This document shows positions 1 to 8,463 of a stretch of 64,000 nucleotides of DNA, piece after piece. A model generated the notes under the pieces. It ran no database searches, was not told the DNA's origin, and was given only the letters and a program-made list of their open reading frames with translations. Within the stretch, counting starts at the first letter, position 1. Every line of letters begins with the position of its first letter. Origin of the DNA: Begonia masoniana (lineage: Eukaryota; Streptophyta; Magnoliopsida; Cucurbitales; Begoniaceae); contig CM039506.1 in assembly GCA_022432975.1 (NCBI GenBank), positions 15,295,545 through 15,359,544 of the forward strand, in the 5' to 3' direction. The translations under genes were made by a program, and so were the position numbers.

Positions 1-43
1 ATCAACAGATTTGAGGTCAAATCCTCAAATCACCCGGAGAGGA
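1..43 (+). pseudogene. 3' end of a CRM-type pol tail and polypurine tract (B-like element)
   Basis: These bases match the end of the internal region of element B (56966-57000): the codons for DLRSNP are shared and a purine-rich GGAGAGGA stretch leads directly into the LTR. Only the last dozen codons are present because the window begins here. In this copy the first LTR bases supply an in-frame TGA, so the coding tail stops at the LTR boundary, unlike the B copies. Confidence 0.7.
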
Positions 44-1304
44 TGACATGCCTCGGGTTACATTCAAAAGAAAAATTGGCAAAGTCCCAAACTTTATATC
101 TTCTCTCTACTTATTACGTGTTTTTCTCTTGTAGGTATAATTCTTGGAAGGAATACATATGGAGCACTTGGAAGAAGTCACCAACTAGCCCGATGGGAAT
201 TTGTCTTCCCGGGCCTCTATCTTTGTAATTTTTTTTTATTTTTGAACTCATTTGGCATACATTTGCCTTTATTGTATGGATTATATAATTACATCATGCA
301 TTAGATTGTGTGGTTAGGGTTAGATGTATGTTGATGGATTATGGGTTGAAGAAATTCAACCAATTATTCAAAGAAAAAAAGACCTTTACAAGATCAAGCC
401 CAAAGGAAGCCATGACCCAAAGAAGAGCCCACATTTAAAGGTATGATTTTGCAGGTACAAGAGTTAGTGGCAACATGGATTGATGATGTAACAAGATTCC
501 CTCCATTGATCCATTTAGGCATGACATTCATCTCCTCCCTAGGATGTGTGCTTGTTTGCCGTGATCTTGGCCATCCATCCTTTTTCATCCAAGGGCCACC
601 ATTCATTCATCCTTATGGAAACCTTAATCCACCCTAGGATCTCTATAAACGCATGACATTGGTGAATGTTTTACAACTTTTGGCCAAATCAATACACTAC
701 TATTTCCCTAATATCCAAGGTGTTTCCTTTGGTGTTTTCCTTGGTTCTTTAAACCAAGTGGAGTAGCCCTCCATTATTAACTTAACTTGGGTTGCTATGT
801 TAATTCTTACTCATTCCCTCGCCTTCTCCATTGGGAGTTGGAGTTGAGGACGAAAATCCCGGCCTACGGTGGTCGTTTTTTCTACGGAAAAATCGTTCAC
901 TCGAGAGCTTAAACCGTAAGATCGCTCTACGAATCCGCCAAGGGTATTTCCTTTACTTTCTTGCCATCACATTTTCACACACATCACCCTTTAATTTTCG
1001 GCCATCAAACTCACACACTCCACATTTATTTTATTACATTTTTCTCTTCATTTTCATCTTGCATATCTTCACCATTTCACACACCTTCTCTTCATCTCTT
1101 TCCTTATTTTTCTTTTATCTTTCTTGCCCTCATTATCCACCATATATTCGGCTACTAGCACACACACCACTCTCCTCATTTTCTTTTGCATTTATTATCA
1201 TATTTAGTTCATATTTTCGGCCATTTACACTACTACACAACCGAGTACTCTTCTTAAATATTTTGTGGGTTTGAACACAACCCTTTTTTAAGGGATTTTG
1301 TGTC
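44..1304 (+). mobile_element. 3' LTR of a CRM-type chromovirus (B family)
   Basis: Begins TGACATGCC and is colinear with the two B LTRs at 35723-37104 and 57001-58369. Shared blocks include 'ccaagtggagtagccctccatt', the 'cccggcctacggtggtcg' region, the CA-rich 'cacacacatcacc' stretch and the terminal 'aagggat' block. It is clearly older or more diverged than the B pair. The terminus is given as 1304 by alignment with 'gggatcccatgtca'; it reads 'gtgtcc', so the last base is uncertain. Open frames here (for example 831-1274) are in low-complexity LTR sequence and are not genes. Confidence 0.8.
644..650 (+). promoter_or_regulatory. LTR TATA box (B-like LTR)
   Basis: TATAAAC in 'ggatctctataaacgcatgac', aligned with TATAAAAG in both B LTRs (36453, 57730). 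Expected to position the RNA start about 30 bp downstream. This copy is weaker than the B version. Confidence 0.5.
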
Positions 1305-3335
1305 CTTTTGAGTCTTAGTAATTTAACCCAATGTTTATTGGTCAACACTTTGGGAGGCAGGTCGATATTTTGAACTTTTGATAATATTTTTCAGTATTGC
1401 ATCAGTCGACACCTTCCTTGTCTCGTTGGCACTTGTTGTTCTTGGATTAAAAAAAGTTTATTCATACAAATTAATATGCATATCTTCTTTTATTTTCATC
1501 ATTCAAGTTCTATAAGCTTTAGCAATTACTAAAAAAACTTAATCAAACACATTAACACAACTAATTATCCATCATCAAGGTTATTTCTAAATAGAATAGC
1601 TATGTATACTTTTTGGGTAAACGATGAATAAAAACAATCTTAGAATTAATTAACTAATTTATCATACTAATCATCAAAATAAAACTAAGTTTAATTATCT
1701 TTAAGTTAACAGAGTAATCTTCTGCTTGTCGACAACTGCATCTTCAGAATTCAAAAACAGTGAGAAGAAATATATAGTGCTCTCATTAATGCCTCATAAA
1801 TCATGTCTAATTTTTGTCTTTTGTCTTTAAGACGAGCTTGTTATACTTAGTAACAAATGCTCCTCGTTGTCTTACAACCTTTTTAATTCATTTATATCAT
1901 ATTGTTAGTTTTTAAATTTTATATTAAATATATCTAACTATCCGACACAAAAGAGTCCATTAACTGTCAATTATGTCATGAAAGACGTGCACAAGTACGC
2001 CACGTGACGTCACCTAGTACCTTAAAAAATTGTATGAATTTCATTTCTTAATTTTAAATTTTTTAACCTTAATTTAACAAAGTACTGCTCTATCCTTGTC
2101 TAATCTTTTCTACTACCTCTGGTCCTTTGTTTACCCTCTAGTCTTCTTCTTTGTCATTGATTTGGTTTGTTTCCTGCAAATCATGAAGTCCTCAAACTTC
2201 CTTCTTCTACAATAAAAGAGTTTTGCGTCTTGAGGCATCCATGTTACTTCCTTCTTGACACAATTTTTATGGGAAGATTCGAGTTGGGCTTTGATTTCCT
2301 CCTATGTTTTTTGGAAAAGTTTAGGGCTCTATGGTTCTTCCTCATCCTTTTATATTTGGTTGGAAAAATTTTATTTTATTCTTTCAAATTTATTAGCGCA
2401 GAGATGGCTCTTTACTCTTTTCTGTCTAACTTGTCTTTGTGGCTTATTTATATGTAGGGAGTTTATTGCCATGGATGAAATCAGTTGTTTCTCTTGCAAG
2501 TGTTAAAATTTTACTAGCTTTCATATTTATGACCAGTCGTTTCTCTTTACTTGTTTTAATCTAACTGTTCTTCATGGGTCTTTATTTATGGGGATTGCCT
2601 TTTGCCCTTGGTTTGTGTTTCTAGGTTCAGCTTGTTTAACTACTTTAAAATTATTTCTCTAAATTTTAAATCCTAAAATTTTTTTCTCAATCGGATTCTC
2701 AAACAATAATGTTTAATTAGTTATGCAAAAATTCTTAAAAATCTTAATTATATTTATTATGATTAAAACAGGATATTAAGATCAAAATATAATAAATTAT
2801 TCATGTAAATATTCAAAATCTATTTAATATCATTACTACATTATTATGAATCAACTTATTGAATTTTATCTCAAATGTCAAAATAATAAATGACATAAAT
2901 ATCAACTAATCAAGTGTCTAAATCATTGGATAATATTAATAAGATATGTATCCAACTAAAAATAAATTTAATATTTATTGGTTCACTAACTCTAATTTCG
3001 ACTAAATCCATTATTGAGGTAGGAAATTTATACTTTTTTATATTACATTTCATCATTGTTTTCTAAAACCTTTCGGTGAGTTGTCACCTATGGAAAACAT
3101 GACAGGGCCTATTGCTAACACGTCAGTTTTTATGTATATGTACGTATGTTTTACACGTTTACCTCATATGGTATTGATGTTTTGGACAACTTCAGTGTTA
3201 AAGCATCACGAGACCATCCCAACACATCTTCTGCTGAGTTAAGATATTTTGTTTGCACGTTAGAAGAATTTGTAATAGGGCGGTGATGATATGCTCTTTG
3301 AGTTTCAAATTCATAAACTCGATCAGCGTATGTTT
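1305..3335. other. AT-rich non-coding stretch
   Basis: About 2 kb with no recognisable domain, RNA gene or transposon terminus. Short open frames at 2167-2506 have no start context, no family resemblance and low-complexity composition. It may be host spacer or an old, unrecognisable repeat. The only small motif that stands out is an overlapping G-box/CRE at 2001. Confidence 0.5.
2001..2013. promoter_or_regulatory. Overlapping G-box and TGACGTCA motif
   Basis: CACGTGACGTCAC fuses a G-box core (CACGTG) to a palindromic TGACGTCA. Both are classic plant bZIP-binding cores. No gene can be assigned downstream, so a regulatory role is unproven and chance occurrence is possible. Confidence 0.2.
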
Positions 3336-3640
3336 TGTAACATCCGAGATTTTTTTAAAGGAAAAATTAGAGAGAAAATAAAAGAATAATAAAATAAGGC
3401 ATTTTGGAGGCGCCATTTTCAGGCGTTACTTTGTCGAAATTTTCAGAAAGGACGCCGTGGTGTTTAAAGGTTAGGAGTAAGGGAATTAGGGAGTCTAGGC
3501 AGGTAGGTATGACATGATAGAGAGTTTTGGGAGACTTAGCTTTAAGTTTTGCTGTGTCAATTTTATTTTAAATTATGTTTTAGCATGAGATTGGTTAGCA
3601 AAGTAGCGCACCGAGCCAAGGTGGGTTCGGGGGCGTTACA
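3336..3640 (+). mobile_element. 305-bp solo LTR, internally deleted relative of H
   Basis: Starts TGTAACATCC and ends GGGGCGTTACA, flanked by a perfect 5-bp TSD TGTTT (3331-3335 and 3641-3645). Its 3' half ('ggcgccattttcaggcgttac', 'ggacgccgtggtg') matches the last 150 bp of the giant solo LTR H (about 17983-18137). The whole middle of the LTR, including the splice-like module and tandem arrays, is missing. No primer site or coding region follows, so it is a solo LTR. Confidence 0.85.
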
Positions 3641-3645
3641 TGTTT

Positions 3646-3829
3646 GTTGATTACGATTATGGGTAATACGTTGTTGCCAGTGTTTGTCAATCACCTAGGG
3701 TGATGTTGCTGGATATTCAGATTGCCGCCTTTCTATGATGGTGTGCTAGAGGGGTATTTAAATGAACCTCTTTTTTCACGGTGAGTGTTTTCTATGGAAA
3801 TATGGTGGAGGTTTATTTTACTATAACTA
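3646..3829. other. Unassigned flank between solo LTR and element C
   Basis: No feature is recognised. The last five bases, AACTA (3825-3829), are the left copy of the element C target-site duplication. Confidence 0.5.
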
Positions 3830-5367
3830 TGTAACACCCGGTTTCATTGAACTATTTATTTTACTAACTTGCAGTGAATGTTTTATAGATGATATTGGAA
3901 GGAATTACTGATTAGCTTAATGAAGGAATAAGTAAGGGCATTTTAGTAATTATAAATTAGTAGTGGATAACCTATTTAAAGAAGAATTTATTGAGGTTTA
4001 GCTGCCACTGTTTATTCTCACTCTCAGTTTTCAGCTCAACTTAGCAGAGCTCCCCAGGCGACTTTCTTCCCGATTCCTTTCTCCAATCTAGGTGAGTTCT
4101 ACCTTGATTTCTTACTGATTTAGTGACTAAGGTTGATTGAGTGGAGATTGTGGATACGTATTTTGTGATTTGCCATGAATGAGAGTAGATTCGGGTTTAG
4201 TGTAAAATTTAGGAATGCTCAGTGAATAGAACTCCCAATTGTCCACTTAGGTTTTCTGAATGCTTTAGAATGAGGATTAGTAAGGATTGACTTAATGCTC
4301 TGTTTATGGTTCTAGGTGAGCAATTCCGAAGCAACTCCTAACCGAGTATCCACTAGGAATCCAGGTAAGTGAAGTATGCTTGTGCCTTCGGGCCTACATC
4401 ACAAAACATTAGGATTTTGTTTACTTGAATGTGTCTGTATGTCATGCATCATATTTTAAAAGTATACGAAAATGAATTTGAATGCATGTTGGCATGGTAA
4501 GGAATGAACATAATGAAACAGCTATGTGAATCAGATTTACTGTTAAAGGAAATAATCCGCCCCTTAATGAGACAGTGGATTTTTAGACTTTGGAAAATTT
4601 GATCCACTTCCCATCGAACAGGGGAATCAGAAACAACTATGTGAAACAGATTTACTGTTAAGGGAATTAATCTGCCCCTTAATGAGTCAGTGGATATTTA
4701 TACTTTGGGAGAAGTGATCCAATTCCTAATTTCACAGGGGGATCAGATCAGAAACGATGCATATGAAACTGAGATGAAAAAGTAGAAACTGCATATTTAG
4801 GAATTTATGTTTCAGCATTACATTACATTATTGCTTTACTTACTTAGCATTAAGCTAATAGATGAGTTTTGTGATGTAGGTGAAGAAGTGACAGCAGGTG
4901 TGTTTACTGAGTTTGTTGAGGACTAGACTGGTTGGAGGAGTGCATCTATGTAACAATCTGGCAGTTGATAGGGCGGTTTAACTGATGTAAGTTGGTGTGA
5001 AGGTTTAGTTGACAATGTTTCAATTTAAGTATGTTGAGCGTTCATGACAGTAGTGGTTTCAATATTTTGAATACGTTTTGAGATTTTCCGGATAATAGTA
5101 TTCTGTTGAGTTTTATTGTTGGTTCTTACTGGATTTTGAGTAATGCATTGGTTTGAATTGTTTCTGAATGGTTTCAGCGAAGTAAGCAAATTCCTTTCTG
5201 TAGTAGAGTTGTGTTTGTATAACAAGGAGTAGTTGAAATGTCGCTCTGTTCTCTATCGGTTGATGATGTCTATCGGCAGATGTTGAGTTGTTGTTCTGTT
5301 GTCTATCGGAAGATGTCTTCAGTAAAGTCATCGGATGATGTCTTCAGAGGAAGCCATCGGAAGATAT
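3830..5367 (+). repeat. Element C 5' LTR, first part
   Basis: Colinear with the 3' LTR from 26321. It contains the promoter region, the first donor-like site, the mini-exon-like segment, the paired intron arms and the start of a cluster of CGGAWGATG motifs. It stops where the Sirevirus inserted after GATAT (5363-5367) and resumes at 21064. The total LTR length is about 2139 bp, against 2134 bp for the 3' copy. Confidence 0.92.
4092..4880 (+). other. Putative LTR mini-exon and arm-paired intron, C 5' LTR
   Basis: Splice-like layout read by eye: donor CTAG|GTGAGT at 4092; acceptor TTCTAG ending 4315; 49-nt mini-exon 4316-4364; donor CCAG|GTAAGT at 4365; acceptor GATGTAG ending 4879. The arm CCTACATCACAAAA (4393-4406) is exactly complementary over 14 bp to TTTTGTGATGTAGG (4867-4880), which contains the acceptor AG. 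A GCC-UUCG-GGC hairpin lies just before the first arm. Splicing is inferred, not shown. Confidence 0.5.
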
Positions 5368-5566
5368 TGTTGACTTAATTAGTGTTTAAGTCTAACTAAG
5401 TTTTTGATGATGTACTTGAATGATAAATATATAATTTATTTATGTTTACATTGATTTATGCAAGAATTTTAATCAATTGGAAATGCCCTTGAAAAGGGTA
5501 TTTTAGTTATTTAAGGCATATGATTAAGTGTACATGACTAAATAGAATAACCGGTGTGGAATCTGT

Positions 5567-5960
5567 GTAAAATGCCTTTGTCCACCGCTCGCTAAACGAC
5601 AAAGGCAGATGTGTAAAATGCCTTTGTCCACCAGTCACTAAATGACAAAGGCAGATGAGTAAAATGCCTTAGTCCACCGGTCACTAAATGACAAAGGTGG
5701 ATGAGTAAAATGCCTGTCCACCGGTCACTAAATGACAAAGGCGGATGAGTAAAATGCCTTAGTCCACCGGTCACTAAACGACAAAGGCGGATGAGTAAAA
5801 TGCCTCTGTCCACCGCTCGCTAAACGACAAGGCGGATGACTTCGAAGAAGAACTCCACCACTCACTAAATGACAAGGCGGATGACTTCAAAGAAGAACTC
5901 CACCGCTCGCTAGACGACAAAGCCGGATGAGATTCAAAGAAGACATCCTACGCTCACTAA
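5567..5960 (+). repeat. Tandem 46-bp hairpin array in S 5' LTR
   Basis: About eight units of roughly 46 bp. Most units contain GCCTTTGTC and its exact complement GACAAAGGC around a 'caccgctcgctaaac'-type loop, followed by GGATGA. Later units are shortened ('gacaaggcggatgacttc'). The array lies upstream of the LTR TATA-like box and may be regulatory. It is tandem without unique spacers, so it is not a CRISPR. Confidence 0.85.
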
Positions 5961-6331
5961 ACGACAAAGCCAGAAGACGTCTAAAGCTTTTATCATCCTA
6001 TACCGGTTCAACATGTTAAAGCTTCATCATCCGACACCGGTTCAGCGTTTTAAAGACTCATCATCCTATGCCGGTTCAATATTTTTGAAGTTGTATCCAC
6101 CGATGGCGGTTCAAGACTAAAACAACATTGTCTTCCACCAGAATTCAAAATTAGCGCGAAGCTACAGTGACGTCGTTTTCAGTCTTAACTACAGAACATT
6201 AATGTCGACGACGATTTGCAACTACAGACGGCAACGGCTACCTGAAATTGTACGAAAGCTGCTCCAACGGTAAGAAAGTTTCCACTATTGGATAAGAAGC
6301 ATTGAAGTCAAGAGCCGATGAACATACAGAG

Positions 6332-6339
6332 TATTTAAG
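6332..6339 (+). promoter_or_regulatory. S 5' LTR TATA-like box
   Basis: TATTTAAG in 'cagagtatttaagccaagg', conserved in the 3' LTR near 20560. It is the best TATA candidate in the LTR and lies about 490 bp before the LTR end. Confidence 0.5.
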
Positions 6340-6831
6340 CCAAGGTTAGAGCACGAAGGAACAACTTTTTTGCAAAAATTCATTGCTGAGCCCTAACTTG
6401 AAATTATTCATTCTCTGTAATTCTATCTACATCTCTTCTTTCCAAAACTTGAGATTCTGTTTTGAGATTTTGTAGATTATTGTAATCTGTGATTCAAATC
6501 TGAAAACCCTGTAAGGCAGTGGATTGACGCCCGTAAAGTTCAATCCAGGATTGTGTAAGGCTGTGGATCGAAGCCCGTAAAGTTCGATCAGCATTTCTCG
6601 TTGAGGAGAAGTAAGGAATCTTCAAGGGGGAGCCTTGGAGCGTGGACGTAGGCAGTTTGGCCGAACCACGTTAAAAACTGTGGTGTCGAATTTTCTCTCT
6701 CTCTTTTTACTTTATTTGATTGTATGCTATTAGTCTACAAGCTTTATTCAAGAGAGAAATTGATTTAGAAATTTAAGATAATTTAAAAAGTCTAATTCAC
6801 CTCCCCTCTTAGACAATACCGATCCTACAAT

Positions 6832-6843
6832 TGGTATCAAAGC
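6832..6843 (+). other. S primer-binding site
   Basis: TGGTATCAAAGC starts two bases after the 5' LTR end (CCTACA|AT). It is complementary to the 3' end of initiator methionine tRNA, the usual primer for plant LTR elements. Confidence 0.88.
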
Positions 6844-6879
6844 GAGGTTATCTTTGTCTAAGCTGTAGTTAAATACTCT

Positions 6880-8463
6880 ATGTTATACATTTTTACAATG
6901 GCATTCAACACTAACACCACACACATAGAAGGTCAAGCTACAAATAGACCTCCTTTCTTTGATGGGAGTGATTATGTTTATTGGAAGGCTAGAATGAAAA
7001 TATTCGTTCAAGCCATGGACTATGAGACTTGGTGTATTATAGAGAATGGCCCTTTTAAGGCCATGAAAACTGTAGATGGGAAAAGTATCCCTAAGGACTC
7101 TACTGAATTATCTGAGTCCGATAAGAGAAATCTGAGCCTTAATGCCAAGGCGGTAAACACCCTGTACTGTGCTCTGAATAGAGACGAATTTAATAGAGTA
7201 CAAGGGTGTGAGAGTGCCCAAGAGATTTGGCACCTATTAGAGGTCACACACGAGGGCACAAATCAAGTGAAAAAGAGTAAATTAAATATGCTCATACACG
7301 AGTATGAACTATTCTCTATGCCTAAGGATGAGTCTATTTCTTCCATGTTTACAAGATTTACTAACATTACTAATGGGTTGAAAGCTCTTGATAAATCTTA
7401 TTCTAGTGAAGAACAGGTCAGGAAGATCCTCAGATGTCTTCCAAGAAGCTGGCAGCCAAAGGTGACTGCAATTCAGGAAGCAAAGGATCTTAAAGCTCTA
7501 AAGCTAGAGGAACTCATTGGATCTCTCATGATACTTGAGATCACAATGAGGTCGAATGAGAAGGAAGATCTTAAGGAAAAAGAGACAACAAAAAGAAAAG
7601 ATATTGCTATGAAAGTCTCTTCAAGTAAACATGAAGTCTCTGAGGATGAAGAAGAAGAAGATGATGAAGACATTGCACTCATCACTAGGAGATTTAGCAA
7701 GTTTCTTCGAAGGAAGAAACTGCAAGGGAGAAGCTTTCCCAAGAATGAAAGGCAACCCAAAGACAAGGAGATTACTTGCTTTGGATGTGGAAAGCCTGGC
7801 CATATGAAGGCAGATTGTCCACAGACCAAGAAGAATCCCAAGAAATTTAAGAAGAAGGCTATGAAGGCCACTTGGGATGACAGTGAAGGTGACACATCCT
7901 CTTCAGAAGATGAGGAAGTAGCCAACCTCTTCTTCATGGCTCATGATAATGAGGTTAGCATTTCTTCCTGTGAGAGTGAGTCTGATGATGATGGGGATAT
8001 GGTTGATGCCTTTAACAATTTAGTTAAACAGTTTGGCATGTTAAAGGCTAAATACAATACACTGAAAAAGGAAAATGCAAGTCTAATTGAGAAGCATGCT
8101 AAAGAAGTGAACTTGCATGAAAAAGAAATCACTGAACTTAAGAAGACAAATGAATCTTTGAATAAACTTGTTCTTTGGTTCTCAAATGGTAGCAAGAACT
8201 TAACATTGCTAATAGGGAATCATAGAGCTACTCATGATAAAGCAGGTTTAGGCTATGATAAGTTCAATAAGAGGAAAGTTTTTAAGAATTTCTTTGTCAA
8301 ACCGACTACTTGTCATACCTGTAATGAAGTAGGACATAAGTCCTTTGTATGTCCTTTAAAAACAAATAATATGAAAACTGTCAGTAAGTTGCAATGGGTT
8401 CCCAAAGGAACCAAAACTAACACTAGGACCCAAAAGATTTGGGTACCTAAGAAGACTGTTTGA
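6880..8463 (+). CDS. gag: Sirevirus Gag (nucleocapsid polyprotein)
   Basis: 527 codons, the only large intact retroelement ORF here. It builds the virus-like particle that packages the element RNA. The N-terminal half (about residues 20-230) is the copia Gag fold (motifs FDGSDYVYWKARM, IWHLLEVTHEGTNQVK). A CCHC zinc knuckle CFGCGKPGHMKADC starts at residue 300 and a second, CHTCNEVGHKSFVC, at residue 478. Between them is an acidic Ser/Glu/Asp stretch, then a Lys/Glu-rich probable coiled coil (about 385-440). Two zinc knuckles and long Gag are usual for Sireviruses. Starts at ATG 6880, with a second ATG at 6898 (MAFNTN) as an alternative. It overlaps the start of the pol frame at 8451-8463, which is in a different frame. 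Confidence 0.92.
   Translation: MLYIFTMAFNTNTTHIEGQATNRPPFFDGSDYVYWKARMKIFVQAMDYETWCIIENGPFKAMKTVDGKSIPKDSTELSESDKRNLSLNAKAVNTLYCALNRDEFNRVQGCESAQEIWHLLEVTHEGTNQVKKSKLNMLIHEYELFSMPKDESISSMFTRFTNITNGLKALDKSYSSEEQVRKILRCLPRSWQPKVTAIQEAKDLKALKLEELIGSLMILEITMRSNEKEDLKEKETTKRKDIAMKVSSSKHEVSEDEEEEDDEDIALITRRFSKFLRRKKLQGRSFPKNERQPKDKEITCFGCGKPGHMKADCPQTKKNPKKFKKKAMKATWDDSEGDTSSSEDEEVANLFFMAHDNEVSISSCESESDDDGDMVDAFNNLVKQFGMLKAKYNTLKKENASLIEKHAKEVNLHEKEITELKKTNESLNKLVLWFSNGSKNLTLLIGNHRATHDKAGLGYDKFNKRKVFKNFFVKPTTCHTCNEVGHKSFVCPLKTNNMKTVSKLQWVPKGTKTNTRTQKIWVPKKTV

Larger units (their letters stand above)
5368..6829 (+). repeat. Element S 5' LTR
   Basis: 1462 bp, starting TGTTGAC and ending CCTACA next to the primer site. 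Compared with the 3' LTR (1471 bp) it carries an extra segment of about 35 bp near 5960-6000 and fewer or different hairpin units; otherwise the two are very close, implying a fairly recent insertion. It holds the 46-bp hairpin array and a TATTTAAG box. Confidence 0.93.

Noticed and set aside
831..1274. 147-codon open frame
   Set aside because: Begins at a TTG, is Ser/Phe/His low complexity, and lies in the LTR; the equivalent region of the B LTRs is not open in the same way.
2167..2506. Overlapping short frames rich in Phe and Leu
   Set aside because: T-rich composition, no start context and no recognisable domain; two frames compete over the same DNA.
5567..5960. CRISPR-like array of palindromic repeats
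   Set aside because: Units are tandem with no unique spacers, lie in a plant LTR, and the same block recurs in the other LTR.
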